Source: Salegentibacter sp. 24
GTDB taxonomy: Bacteria > Bacteroidota > Bacteroidia > Flavobacteriales > Flavobacteriaceae
Direction: 5' to 3'
NCBI RefSeq assembly: GCF_004362395.1
Contig: NZ_SNWE01000022.1
Span: 1-64,000, forward strand
Length of the DNA: 64,000 bases
The notes under the pieces are model-generated. The model did no database searches. It had not been told where the DNA came from and saw only the letters and a list, made by a program, of their open reading frames with translations. Below, piece by piece: positions 52,956-62,431 of this stretch; positions within the stretch are counted from its first letter, which is position 1; every line of letters begins with the position of its first letter. The position numbers and the translations under genes were made by a program.

Positions 52956-54737
52956 TCATGAAGGTCTGTATATTTTCTCATAAAGTTTTATGTAGCGATC
53001 TTTTATATTTCTACGTTTCAATTTCATAGTAGGAGTGAGATGACCTTCTTCAATTCCCCATACTTCCGGTGTTAGTTCTATAACTTTTATACGTTCCCAT
53101 TTTCCGAACTTTTCGTTATAGAAATCTACTTCCTCCTGAATACGATCTTTAACCTGGGGGTTTTCAGCAATAGCTTTCTCTGATCCATCGGAAAGATCAA
53201 TATTTTTGCGTTTTGCCCATTCCTGGATAAATTCAAAGTTAGGTTGTATTAAAGCAGCCGGCATTTTTTCTCCATCCCCAATTACCATAATCTGCTCTAT
53301 AAAGCGAGATTGCTTCATTGTATTTTCAAGGATCTGGGGAGCTACATATTTGCCTCCCGAAGTTTTAAACATTTCTTTTTTGCGATCAGTGATTTTGAGA
53401 AAACCATCCTTATCTAGTTCACCAATATCCCCAGTATGGAAAAAATGATCTCCATTTAATACCTCCTGGGTTTTTTGGGGTTCCTTATAATAGCCAAGCA
53501 TTACATTGGGTCCCTTTACTAATATTTCACCGTCTTCGGCTATTTTTACCTCTACATTATCTATGGGTTTGCCAACGGTTCCAATTTTGAAGTTATAATT
53601 TCGCTGGTCGTTTACTGCGATTACAGGAGAAGTTTCGGTTAAACCGTATCCTTCCATCACTGGAATATTAGCAGCTGCAAATACACGAGCCAGACGTGGT
53701 TGTAGCGCTGCAGAACCAGAAACAATCAATTCAATATTTCCGCCTAAACCTTCTTTCCATTTAGAGAAAATAAGTTTTCGGGCCAGTTTAAGACGGGTTT
53801 CGTACCACCAGCCATTTGCACCATAGGGCTCGTATTCTAAACCTAATTCTACGGCCCAGAAAAATAGTTTCTGTTTGATTCCGCCAACAGTGGAACCTTT
53901 GGCGATAATTTTATCGTAAACCTTCTCTAAAAGCCGGGGTACTGCCGTAATTACGTGGGGTTTAACTTCCTTAAGATTATCACTGATTTTCTCTATAGAT
54001 TCAGCAAAATAAATAGAAACCGAATAATACTGATACAAATAAAGGATCATTCGTTCAAAAATATGACAAACTGGTAAAAAACTAAGAGCGGTGTAAGTCC
54101 CGAATTCAAAGGGAACTCTGGGTGCGCTATTTAGCACATCACTAACTATATTTTTATGCGAAAGCATTACTCCTTTTGGTTTACCTGTAGTTCCAGAAGT
54201 ATAGATAAGAGTGGCAAGGTCATCTTCCTTAACGGTATTTTTGAGTTTTTCAACCTCATCCTGGTTTGTTTTATCTTTTCCTAAGGCTAAAACTTCCTTC
54301 CAGTTTTTACAACCCGATATTTCGTCAAAACAGTAAACTTCTTTGAGGTGGGTTCGGGTCTTTATAGCGTTCACTTTTTCTAATACTTCTGTATCGGAGA
54401 CAAAACAATAAATCGCTTCGCTATGATTAATTACATATTCGTAATCTTCTTCAGAAATTGTTGGGTAAATTGGTACGGTTTGAGCACCGGTTTGTAAAAC
54501 ACCGATATCTATAATATTCCATTCAGTTCGGTTACTGGTAGATATTATAGCGATTTTATCGCCTGGTTTTACTCCAAGCTTAAGAAGCCCTCTACTTATC
54601 ATATTTGCTTTATCCAAATATTGCTGAGTGGTTAAAGATTCCCACTTCCCATCATATTTAGTAGCCAGGGCTACTTCCAGGGGGTGATTTTCCAATTGAT
54701 AATAAGGAAAATCAAAAAGGCGTTTTATCTCGATCAT
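52956..54737 (-). CDS. long-chain fatty acid-CoA ligase (AMP-forming)
   Basis: The 593-residue ANL-superfamily enzyme has the P-loop YTSGTTGKPKG at 179-189. The motif GYGLTETSPV follows (about 344-353), then HTGDIGELDKDGFLKITDRKKEMFK around residues 430-455. It activates fatty acids to acyl-CoA, the substrate for the operon downstream. It is separated from marR by its own terminator and has its own candidate -7 element, so it is expressed independently. Length and motifs match the FadD15/FAA-like bacterial group; chain-length preference is unknown. Confidence 0.93.
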   Translation of the reverse strand: MIEIKRLFDFPYYQLENHPLEVALATKYDGKWESLTTQQYLDKANMISRGLLKLGVKPGDKIAIISTSNRTEWNIIDIGVLQTGAQTVPIYPTISEEDYEYVINHSEAIYCFVSDTEVLEKVNAIKTRTHLKEVYCFDEISGCKNWKEVLALGKDKTNQDEVEKLKNTVKEDDLATLIYTSGTTGKPKGVMLSHKNIVSDVLNSAPRVPFEFGTYTALSFLPVCHIFERMILYLYQYYSVSIYFAESIEKISDNLKEVKPHVITAVPRLLEKVYDKIIAKGSTVGGIKQKLFFWAVELGLEYEPYGANGWWYETRLKLARKLIFSKWKEGLGGNIELIVSGSAALQPRLARVFAAANIPVMEGYGLTETSPVIAVNDQRNYNFKIGTVGKPIDNVEVKIAEDGEILVKGPNVMLGYYKEPQKTQEVLNGDHFFHTGDIGELDKDGFLKITDRKKEMFKTSGGKYVAPQILENTMKQSRFIEQIMVIGDGEKMPAALIQPNFEFIQEWAKRKNIDLSDGSEKAIAENPQVKDRIQEEVDFYNEKFGKWERIKVIELTPEVWGIEEGHLTPTMKLKRRNIKDRYIKLYEKIYRPS

Positions 54738-54789
54738 GTGGTTGTGTTAAAAGATATTGTTTGCAAAATACTAAAATGCCAGCCTATAT

Positions 54790-54797
54790 CAAATCTA
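54790..54797 (-). promoter_or_regulatory. -7 element TAGATTTG for the acyl-CoA ligase
   Basis: The minus strand reads TAGATTTG, matching TAnnTTTG. The leader would be about 46 bases. Confidence 0.35.
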
Positions 54798-55025
54798 TTT
54801 AAAAACAAATAAGTAATTGGTAATATTTAAAAATTTTAAGACTGTATACTGTTTTTCCTTATTTTATGTCCATTTTGGTTTGGGAGTTACTGATAAAATT
54901 TAAAAGAGAATCTTAAAATTAGTTCTTAGGAAGACTACAGTACTAAACCTTTATTAAATTATTGGCGTGTTCGTTAAATGGATTGTAAATCCCTTTAAAT
55001 ATGCTACTTACCGCTGGTTTTTCAG

Positions 55026-55033
55026 TAAATTTG
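55026..55033 (+). promoter_or_regulatory. -7 element TAAATTTG for the DUF4136 gene
   Basis: TAAATTTG matches TAnnTTTG; the start codon is 27 bases beyond it. No TTTG -33 is evident. Confidence 0.4.
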
Positions 55034-55060
55034 AAGAACTAATTAAAAAAACAAAAAGTT

Positions 55061-55639
55061 ATGAAAGCGATTAAGACTATTTTATTTTTCTCAACTTTAA
55101 TGCTTGTATTTAGTTGCGGTCCTACGGTAAGAACTGTAAACCCGGAAGCAACCAATGTGAATAACTATGATACTTTTGCTTATTTACCAAATACCAATGC
55201 AGACCTTGATGAAAAAGAGTATAATGACGAAACTATTAATAAAGGTATAGTGGAAGCTGTAAAAAATAACCTCCAACAGGAAGGTTTTGAACTTTATAGG
55301 GATAATCCAGACCTGCTTGTATTGATAAGAACTGCTAGAGACACGGAAATTGCGACAACAACAGATCCTGTATATGCTACTTATCCATATACCACAGGAG
55401 TAACAGCTATTAATCCATACTATAATCCATACTATTATTATGGTTATAATGATGTGGTTGGATATGATTTAGATACCTATGCATATAAAGAAGGAACCCT
55501 TGTAATTAACCTTATTGATCGTCAAACGAAAAACACGGTTTGGAAAGGAGTTGCAAATAATACTATATATGATCAAACCTCTTCAGATGCTATTGAGAGA
55601 ATGATAAATGACATTTTCGAGAGCTTCCCAGAAGGCTAG
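55061..55639 (+). CDS. DUF4136-family lipoprotein
   Basis: The 192-residue lipoprotein (LVFSC, Cys19) carries a DUF4136 domain: an N-terminal FAYLPNTN-type strand after YDTFA, a helix with NKGIVEAVKNNLQQEGFE, and a C-terminal LVINLIDRQTKNTVWKGVA block. A Tyr/Asn/Pro-rich insert (YPYTTGVTAINPYYNPYYYY) lies near residues 107-127. The family is common in Bacteroidota envelopes and its function is unknown. It is monocistronic with a strong bidirectional terminator downstream. Confidence 0.9.
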   Translation: MKAIKTILFFSTLMLVFSCGPTVRTVNPEATNVNNYDTFAYLPNTNADLDEKEYNDETINKGIVEAVKNNLQQEGFELYRDNPDLLVLIRTARDTEIATTTDPVYATYPYTTGVTAINPYYNPYYYYGYNDVVGYDLDTYAYKEGTLVINLIDRQTKNTVWKGVANNTIYDQTSSDAIERMINDIFESFPEG

Positions 55640-55663
55640 AATTTAAATTATCCGATTGAAATG

Positions 55664-55695
55664 AAAAAGCCGAAGATGTAGTTCTTCGGCTTTTT
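55664..55695. terminator. bidirectional terminator
   Basis: Perfect 13-base arms AAAAAGCCGAAGA (55664-55676) and TCTTCGGCTTTTT (55683-55695) with a 6-base loop. It ends the DUF4136 gene (plus) and purL (minus), whose stop is at 55700. Confidence 0.93.
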
Positions 55696-55699
55696 TTTA

Positions 55700-58600
55700 T
55701 TACTTTCTTTCTTCAAGCCAATTCCTGGCATTTACAAAAGCCTCAAGCCAGGGGCTTACTTTATCATCTTTTCTATCTTTTGGGTAATGTGCCCAGTTCC
55801 ACGGAAATGTAGAACGTTCCAAATGCGGCATCATCACTAAATGTCTCCCGGTGTCGTCGGTTAGGATTGCAGTGTTATGATTAGAGCCATTAGGGTTGGC
55901 AGGATATTGATCATAACCGTATTCTCCTACAATGTTATAATGTTCTTTTTTATACGGGAAACTGAATTTACCTTCCCCGTGTGCAGCCCAAATCCCCAAT
56001 TTACTTCCTGAAAGACTGGAAAGCATTACAGAATTATTTTCTTTAATTTCCACGGAAGTAAAATTACATTCAAATTTATGCGAGGCGTTATGCAGCATTT
56101 TTGGTTTTTGTTCGTGGTCAGGATTTATTAATCCCAGCTCTACAAAAAGTTGGCAGCCATTACATACACCAAGAGATAAAGTATCTTCTTTTTTGAAGAA
56201 ATTATCAAGTGCGATTTTGGCTTTTTCATTATATAAAAAAGCACCGGCCCAACCTTTGGCACTCCCTAATACATCTGAGTTTGAAAATCCGCCAACCGCT
56301 GCGATAAACCTGATGTCTTCCAGGGTCTCCCTCCCTGAAATCAAATCCGTCATATGTACGTCTTTTACGTCAAATCCTGCTAAGTACATCGCGCGAGCCA
56401 TTTCACGTTCGGAATTAGAACCCTTCTCACGAATAATCGCAGCTTTTATGGGTTCACCTGACTTCTTTATTGAATCAGATGGAAAAGGAAGCTGACCGGT
56501 GAAACCAAATGGAAATTTAAATTCTAGCGGCTGATTTTTATAGTTATTAAATCGTTCAGTAGCTTTATCTACTCCACTTTGTTTTTGGTCCAATAGGTAT
56601 GAAGTTTTATACCAGGTATCACGTAATTCCGGAATATTGAAATTCAAATCTTCCGATCCATTTTTGATTTTTAGTTCGGTTCCATTGGTTACTTTACCAA
56701 TTTTGAAAAATTCAATTTTATTATCGCTAAGCACTTTCTCGGCTGTTTCATCTTTTGCCTGGAAAACAATACCGCAATTTTCATTAAATAAAAGTTTTAC
56801 GCTGTCTTTTTCATTTAATGCAGAAAGATCCAAAGTGGCGCCCAATTCGTTATCAGCAAAACACATTTCCAGTAGGGTGGTGATTAAACCGCCCGAAGCC
56901 ACATCGTGCCCGGCCAGGATTAAATCCTTTTTAATCAATCCCTGAATGTTATAAAACGCATCCGCGAATTTTTTATCGTCTTTTATTGTAGGCACTTCCT
57001 TCCCCACTTTATTAAGAATCTGAGCAAAAGAAGTACCACCAAGTTTAAATTTATCCTGTGACAAATTGATATAATAAATGTCGCCGCCATTCCTTTGTAA
57101 GACCGGCTCTACTACTTTCGTAATATCATTACAATGTCCGGCAGCCGAAATAATTACGGTTCCTGGTGATAATACGTCTTTGTCTTTATAGCGTTGCTTC
57201 ATAGAAAGCGAATCTTTTCCTGTAGGAACATTTATTCCCAGGGAAATCGCGAAATCTGAAACACCTTCAACGGCCTGGTAAAGCCTGGCATCTTCACCTT
57301 CATTATTACATGGCCACATCCAGTTTGCAGAAAGAGAAATCGACTTCAGGCCTTTTTCCAGGGGAGCCCAAATAATATTGGAAAGCGCTTCTGCTATGGA
57401 ATTCCTAGAACCGGCTACGGGATCTACCAAAGCTGAAATCGGCGAATGACCAATGGAAGTGGCCACTCCTTCTTTTCCGTTGTAATCCAATGCCATTACG
57501 CCACAATTATTCAGTGGAAGTTGTAAAGGTCCTGCGGTTTGTTGTTTGGCAACGCGACCCCCTACACAGCGGTCTACTTTATTAGTTAACCAGTCTTTAC
57601 AAGCCACAGCTTCCAATTGAAGTACTTGCCTTAAATAATCTTTTATATTTTCTGAAGAATAAACGAGCCCGTCATAAATTCGGTTTACCGAATTATCTTT
57701 CATAATGGTTTTAGGTGAACTTCCGAACATATCGGAAAGCTCCAAATCCATAGGCTTCCGACCAGATTTTGATCCTTCAAAGGTAAACCGGTGATTACCG
57801 GTAACATCACCTACCTGATAAATAGGTGAGCGTTCCCTTTCTGAAACTCTTCTAAGGATTTCATAATTCTCTCCGCCGATAACCAATCCCATTCGTTCCT
57901 GAGATTCGTTCCCGATAATTTCTTTTGCTGAAAGAGTGGGATCGCCTATGGGAAGTTTGTCTAAATCAATTTTTCCCCCGGTTTCTTCTACCAGTTCACT
58001 AAGACAATTTAAATGTCCTCCCGCCCCGTGATCGTGGATAGAAATTATAGGATTTTCTTCACTTTCTACCATTGCGCGAACCGCGTTGGAGGCTCGTTTT
58101 TGCATTTCGGGGTTAGCTCTTTGGATCGCATTTAATTCTATCCCACTTCCTAAATGGCCAGTATCTGCAGAGGAAACCGCCGCGCCTCCCATTCCAATCC
58201 GGTAATTTTCACCCCCAAGAATTACTATTTTATCGCCTTTTTTGGGAATATCTTTTTGTGACTGGCTTGCTTTTGCGTAGCCAATCCCGCCTGCAAGCAT
58301 AATTACTTTATCGTAACCTAAACTTCTTTGATGCTCTGTATGCTCAAAAGTAAGCACCGAGCCGGAAATTAAAGGTTGCCCAAATTTATTTCCAAAATCG
58401 GAAGCTCCGTTAGACGCTTTTATTAATATATCCATCGGCCTTTGGTACAACCAGTCACGTTCTTTCATTGCGTTTTCCCATTTTCGATCTTTTTCAAGTC
58501 TTGAATAGGAAGTCATATATACCGAGGTGCCAGCCAGTGGCAAAGAACCTTTTCCTCCTGCGAGCCGGTCGCGAATTTCACCCCCGCTTCCGGTAGCTGC

Positions 58601-59380
58601 ACCATTGAAAGGTTCCACAGTGGTCGGGAAATTATGGGTTTCTGCTTTTATTGAAATAACAGAATCAAACTCTCTATTTTCATAAAACTCAGGAATATCA
58701 GGAAGTTTTGGCGAAAACTGCTGCACTCGCGGCCCATTAATAAAAGCCACATTATCTTTATATGCCGATACAATTTCGTTCGGATTGATCTCTGAAGTTT
58801 TTCTGATGAGTTTGAAAAGCGAACTCTGTTTTTCTTTTCCGTCAATTATAAAAGTGCCATTAAAAATCTTATGGCGACAATGTTCGGAATTTACCTGGGA
58901 GAATCCGAAAACTTCTGAATCAGTTAGCTTTCGACCTAATTTATTAGCCAAGCCCTGTAGGTAAGCCACCTCTTCCTCATTGAGCGCTAAGCCTTCCTGT
59001 TGGTTATAAGTGGCAATATCGTCAATGTCAATAATAGGTTCGGGACTAATGTGAATATCAAAAATATCCTGGTCTAAGCCATTGTATTTCTGGGAAAGCA
59101 TCGGATCAAAATCGTGGAAATTCTTATCTATGCGTAAAAATTCTTCAATTCTTATAATAGCGTGAATGCCCATATTCTGGGTGATTTCAACGGCATTAGT
59201 GCTCCAGGGGGTGATCATTGCGGCACGAGGACCAACAAAAAAATCTGCCAGAGCAGATTTATTGATTTGTTGTGTATTTCCAAAAAGCCAGTTTAATTTT
59301 GTGATGTCTAGCGCCGTAAGATTAGTATGCGTTTCTACCGCAAAAACCTTAGTGGTTTGGTCTCCAAAGAAAAGGATCAT
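55700..59380 (-). CDS. purL: phosphoribosylformylglycinamidine synthase (large single-chain type)
   Basis: The 1,226-residue enzyme is the large PurL form, which joins the FGAM synthase and glutaminase in one chain. It converts FGAR, glutamine and ATP to FGAM in purine synthesis. Visible features are the linker ALNEEEVAYLQGLANKLGR with SEVFGFSQVNSEHCRHKIFN (about 150-195), KAETHNFPTTVEPFNGAATG and GHLGSGIELNAIQRANPEMQ. The C-terminal class I glutaminase has nucleophile Cys1073 (GVCNGCQ), His1186 and Glu1188 (MPHLERS). It is monocistronic. Confidence 0.97.
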   Translation of the reverse strand: MILFFGDQTTKVFAVETHTNLTALDITKLNWLFGNTQQINKSALADFFVGPRAAMITPWSTNAVEITQNMGIHAIIRIEEFLRIDKNFHDFDPMLSQKYNGLDQDIFDIHISPEPIIDIDDIATYNQQEGLALNEEEVAYLQGLANKLGRKLTDSEVFGFSQVNSEHCRHKIFNGTFIIDGKEKQSSLFKLIRKTSEINPNEIVSAYKDNVAFINGPRVQQFSPKLPDIPEFYENREFDSVISIKAETHNFPTTVEPFNGAATGSGGEIRDRLAGGKGSLPLAGTSVYMTSYSRLEKDRKWENAMKERDWLYQRPMDILIKASNGASDFGNKFGQPLISGSVLTFEHTEHQRSLGYDKVIMLAGGIGYAKASQSQKDIPKKGDKIVILGGENYRIGMGGAAVSSADTGHLGSGIELNAIQRANPEMQKRASNAVRAMVESEENPIISIHDHGAGGHLNCLSELVEETGGKIDLDKLPIGDPTLSAKEIIGNESQERMGLVIGGENYEILRRVSERERSPIYQVGDVTGNHRFTFEGSKSGRKPMDLELSDMFGSSPKTIMKDNSVNRIYDGLVYSSENIKDYLRQVLQLEAVACKDWLTNKVDRCVGGRVAKQQTAGPLQLPLNNCGVMALDYNGKEGVATSIGHSPISALVDPVAGSRNSIAEALSNIIWAPLEKGLKSISLSANWMWPCNNEGEDARLYQAVEGVSDFAISLGINVPTGKDSLSMKQRYKDKDVLSPGTVIISAAGHCNDITKVVEPVLQRNGGDIYYINLSQDKFKLGGTSFAQILNKVGKEVPTIKDDKKFADAFYNIQGLIKKDLILAGHDVASGGLITTLLEMCFADNELGATLDLSALNEKDSVKLLFNENCGIVFQAKDETAEKVLSDNKIEFFKIGKVTNGTELKIKNGSEDLNFNIPELRDTWYKTSYLLDQKQSGVDKATERFNNYKNQPLEFKFPFGFTGQLPFPSDSIKKSGEPIKAAIIREKGSNSEREMARAMYLAGFDVKDVHMTDLISGRETLEDIRFIAAVGGFSNSDVLGSAKGWAGAFLYNEKAKIALDNFFKKEDTLSLGVCNGCQLFVELGLINPDHEQKPKMLHNASHKFECNFTSVEIKENNSVMLSSLSGSKLGIWAAHGEGKFSFPYKKEHYNIVGEYGYDQYPANPNGSNHNTAILTDDTGRHLVMMPHLERSTFPWNWAHYPKDRKDDKVSPWLEAFVNARNWLEERK

Positions 59381-59931
59381 TCTATGTTGTTTTGTGTTGT
59401 TCGCGAAAACACAAATTTAGGTTTTTCGGCAGAATAATTTCGATAGTTGGGAAAGAAAAAACTTTAAGCTGTAATTCCCTAATTGAGTTGGTTTAGCGAA
59501 AATTTAAAATTTTCAAATATCCTTTCTGCCAATGAATAGGAAGATTGGTTAAAGATTGCCTTCTATCAAGGTTGATCTCTTGCAAAGTTAAACAGGTTAT
59601 TAAATTAGTCCAGGGTGGCTATTTAATTCCAGCTTTATAAAAGTTCAGCTCAATTCTTAGTAATAATTTCAAGTGGTATTGCGGTCTGAAGTGTTTTCAA
59701 AAAGTTCATTAATGCGAAAGATGCTTCGAGGACAAAACTTTTTGTAAGGTTAATTCTCTCATCGATTCTCCAATCTGTTTTAAGCAAATAAGCTTATCCT
59801 TTCAAATCTTAGAAGATCATCAGATGTCATCATAACAAGATGATTAAAAAGAAGCATCAATAATTTTTTTCAGGAAAATCTATGAATTTTGGCTGAAATT
59901 GATTTCAACTCAAAACCCGCCAAGATAACCT
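59381..59931. other. 551-base spacer with no gene seen
   Basis: No reading frame of convincing length or composition is present on either strand. It holds the purL promoter near its left end. A nested hairpin lies at 59698-59744: CAAAAAGTT pairs with AACTTTTTG around an inner CGAA/TTCG pair. Near 59810-59840 GATCATC/GATGAT repeats occur. It may be decayed sequence or hold an unannotated RNA. Confidence 0.5.
59412..59419 (-). promoter_or_regulatory. -7 element TAAATTTG for purL
   Basis: The minus strand reads TAAATTTG, matching TAnnTTTG, 31 bases before the purL start. No purine riboswitch or PurR box was seen between them. Confidence 0.45.
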
Positions 59932-61149
59932 TTAAGCTTTTTTCTCCACCAGAGCCATATAGAAACCGTCAAAACCGGTTTCTGAAGAAAGAATCTTTTT
60001 ATCCTTAAGCAATCTGAACTTTTTTCCTTCTTCAGTATTTTTCAGAAAGTTTTCTACTTGTTTTTCGTTCTCTGAAGGTAAAATAGAGCAGGTAGCATAC
60101 ACCATTTTTCCGCCGGGTTTAACGATACGGGAATAGGTTTCAATAATTTCAGCCTGGGTCCTTAAAAGATTGTCTATGAATTCCGGTTGCAGTTTCCATT
60201 TTGCATCTGGGTTTCTACTTAAAACACCCAGCCCACTACAAGGAGAATCTATCAAAACACGATCTGCAGTTCCGTAGAGTTTCTTGATTACTTTAGTTGA
60301 ATCTATCGCCCTGGGATCTATATTATGAGCCCCGGCGCGTTTGGCTCTTCGTTTAAGTTCTTTAAGTTTATTTCCGTAAATATCGGTAGCGATAATTTGA
60401 CCTTTGTTTTCCATTAATCCGGCAAGGTGAAGGGTTTTGCCACCCGCACCAGCACAGGTGTCAACCACACGCATTCCAGGCTCCACTTCCAGAAATTCTG
60501 CGACCAATTGAGAAGAAGCATCCTGAACTTCAAAAAAACCGTCCTTAAATGCCTGAGTTCTAAAAACATTACCACGTTCTTCCAGTTTTAAAGCATCTTT
60601 ATAACCTTTAATAGGTTCCGAATTTATTTCTTCATCCCGGAGAACTTTACGAAGATGATCCTTTGTTGTCTTAAGTGTATTGGTCCTTAGTATAACGGGT
60701 GCCTGAGTATTAAGTGCTGCTATTTCCTTTTCCCAAACTTTTTCTCCCAGTTCTTTTACACCAAGCTCATCCAACCAGTCTGGAATAGATTCACGGTATT
60801 TTCTAATTTTACTCAAACTGTCAAACTTTCCTTTGATTCTTCGGGTAGGAGTATTTTCAAATTGTGGCCAATCCGGCAAGGCAATTCCTCGTAAAGTAGC
60901 CCATACGGTAAATAAACGGAACAGATTCTCGCGATCAAAGGGCTCCTTAACTTCAGCAATTTCTGCATAAAGTCTTTTCCATCGAACAATATCGTAAACG
61001 GTTTCGGCAATAAAACTACGATCTCTTGAGCCCCAACGCTTATCGCGTTTTAAGGTTTGCTCAATGACCTTATCTGCATACTTACCATTATTAAAGATTT
61101 CATTTAAGGCATCCATGGTTGCAAAAACCAAATTCCTGTGTAACCGCAT
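59932..61149 (-). CDS. RsmB/NOP-family rRNA cytosine-C5 methyltransferase
   Basis: From the ATG at 61149 the protein has 405 residues. An N-terminal NusB-like helical region (20-150) precedes a SAM methyltransferase with DTCAGAGGKTLHLAG (SAM loop), DSPCSGLGVLSRNP (Cys304, product release) and YATCSILPSENE (Cys354, catalytic nucleophile). It would make 5-methylcytosine in rRNA or tRNA. A longer frame begins at TTG 61170, but the candidate -7 element (61168-61175) overlaps that codon, so the ATG is preferred. It is monocistronic and divergent from the BNR-repeat lipoprotein. Confidence 0.93.
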   Translation of the reverse strand: MRLHRNLVFATMDALNEIFNNGKYADKVIEQTLKRDKRWGSRDRSFIAETVYDIVRWKRLYAEIAEVKEPFDRENLFRLFTVWATLRGIALPDWPQFENTPTRRIKGKFDSLSKIRKYRESIPDWLDELGVKELGEKVWEKEIAALNTQAPVILRTNTLKTTKDHLRKVLRDEEINSEPIKGYKDALKLEERGNVFRTQAFKDGFFEVQDASSQLVAEFLEVEPGMRVVDTCAGAGGKTLHLAGLMENKGQIIATDIYGNKLKELKRRAKRAGAHNIDPRAIDSTKVIKKLYGTADRVLIDSPCSGLGVLSRNPDAKWKLQPEFIDNLLRTQAEIIETYSRIVKPGGKMVYATCSILPSENEKQVENFLKNTEEGKKFRLLKDKKILSSETGFDGFYMALVEKKA

Positions 61150-61167
61150 AACTAAATTTTGAATTTG

Positions 61168-61175
61168 CAAAGGTA
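61168..61175 (-). promoter_or_regulatory. -7 element TACCTTTG for the RNA methyltransferase
   Basis: The minus strand reads TACCTTTG, an exact TAnnTTTG match, about 18 bases before the ATG at 61149. Confidence 0.5.
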
Positions 61176-61197
61176 AGTTTTTTACTTTGGAAAAATT

Positions 61198-61205
61198 TAC
61201 CTTTG
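61198..61205 (+). promoter_or_regulatory. -7 element TACCTTTG for the BNR-repeat lipoprotein
   Basis: TACCTTTG on the plus strand mirrors the element on the minus strand 22 bases away. The start at 61237 is 31 bases beyond it. Confidence 0.5.
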
Positions 61206-61236
61206 AAGGGATTTACAAAACGATTTAGACCGACCT

Positions 61237-62301
61237 ATGAACAGACTTATGTTTTTTTGCCTGCTAATCTTATTTAGTGCTTGTAAAAATGAAAAGGAAA
61301 CTGAAGGTGATACTCAACAAAATGTTGAAATTAATTATTCTTCGGTAACAATAGAACCCATTCTGGAAAGTGATTCTCTAAGTATTCGTGCAATTGAGAT
61401 TATTGGAAATAACCTGGCCTTCGCAGCCAACAAGGCTACTTTCGGTATGTACAGTTTTAATTCTAAAACCTGGCGGACCAATACCCAGAAATATGATACA
61501 CTAGTACCAGAGTATAGAGCTGTGGCTGCTACCGACTCCGATTTCTTTATGCTAAGTGTGGGGAGTCCGGCTTTATTATATAAAACAGGAGATTCCGGAG
61601 CCATGGAATTGGTATACAAGGAAGAACACAGCGAAGTTTTTTATGATGCCATGGTATTTTGGAATAATCAGGAAGGTATCGCAATGGGGGATCCAACCCA
61701 GGATTGCATTTCTATTATTATAACTCGGGATGGTGGAAAAAACTGGAAAAAGTTGAGTTGTGATGTACTTCCAGAAATAGTAGATGGGGAAGCGGCTTTT
61801 GCCGCAAGTAATTCTAATATTGCTGTTGAAGGAGATAAAACCTGGATCTTAACTGGGGGAGTAAGATCCCGAATTTATTTCTCACCGGATAAGGGAAAAA
61901 CCTGGGAAGTATATGATACCCCTCTAATTCAGGGTAAACCAACAACGGGTGGTTACAGTATGGATTTTTATGATGAAAATTTCGGGATTATTATTGGGGG
62001 AGATTATACCCAACCTAAGGAAAATACCGGTAATAAAGCCATTACTAAAGACGGAGGCAAAAACTGGGAGCTGATCGCGCAAGGGGAGGAGCCAGGTTAT
62101 AAAAGTAGTGTAAGGTTTGTGCCCAATAGTGAAGGAGAAAAGATAATTGCTACCGGCTTCAGCGGGATTTCATATTCTAAGGACGCAGGCAAAACCTGGA
62201 AAGAAATTTCCGATGAAGGTTTTTATACCTTAAGGTTTAAAAATGACTCGGTAGCTTTTGCTGCTGGTAAAGGCCGTATTGCAAAACTCACGTTTAGATA
62301 A
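61237..62301 (+). CDS. BNR/YCF48-like beta-propeller lipoprotein
   Basis: The 354-residue lipoprotein (LFSAC, Cys16, then acidic residues) has a repeated DGGKNW / DKGKTWEV / DAGKTWKE motif, the Asp-box of BNR-type beta-propellers, with repeats spread over residues about 160-340. Similar proteins are often labelled oxidoreductase or photosystem-stability-like, but no cofactor site is visible, so a specific enzyme activity should not be assumed. It is monocistronic. The outer-membrane or surface location follows from the signal. Confidence 0.88.
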   Translation: MNRLMFFCLLILFSACKNEKETEGDTQQNVEINYSSVTIEPILESDSLSIRAIEIIGNNLAFAANKATFGMYSFNSKTWRTNTQKYDTLVPEYRAVAATDSDFFMLSVGSPALLYKTGDSGAMELVYKEEHSEVFYDAMVFWNNQEGIAMGDPTQDCISIIITRDGGKNWKKLSCDVLPEIVDGEAAFAASNSNIAVEGDKTWILTGGVRSRIYFSPDKGKTWEVYDTPLIQGKPTTGGYSMDFYDENFGIIIGGDYTQPKENTGNKAITKDGGKNWELIAQGEEPGYKSSVRFVPNSEGEKIIATGFSGISYSKDAGKTWKEISDEGFYTLRFKNDSVAFAAGKGRIAKLTFR

Positions 62302-62306
62302 AAAGA

Positions 62307-62334
62307 ATCCCGGGAAGCCTAAACTAACCGGGAT
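62307..62334 (+). terminator. weak hairpin after the BNR-repeat gene
   Basis: ATCCCGG (62307-62313) pairs with CCGGGAT (62328-62334) around a 14-base loop, 6 bases past the stop. No T-run follows, so termination is uncertain. Confidence 0.4.
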
Positions 62335-62431
62335 ACTAACTACTAACTAACCAAAAAACTAAATCTGAAACCCACTAACGGTGGTTTAATTCTTCCTGTT
62401 TCTTGTGCTCTTAGAAGCAGTCTTCTTATTT

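Larger units (their letters stand above)
54738..55060. other. 323-base divergent spacer with two candidate promoters
   Basis: No gene is seen here. It separates the acyl-CoA ligase (minus) from the DUF4136 lipoprotein (plus). Each side has a -7 element of the Bacteroidota form (54790-54797 minus, 55026-55033 plus). Confidence 0.5.

Noticed and set aside
59381-59420. Purine riboswitch before purL
   Set aside because: The leader is only about 25 bases and shows no aptamer-like structure.
61150-61170. Longer RNA methyltransferase from TTG 61170
   Set aside because: The codon overlaps a -7 promoter element; ATG 61149 is available.
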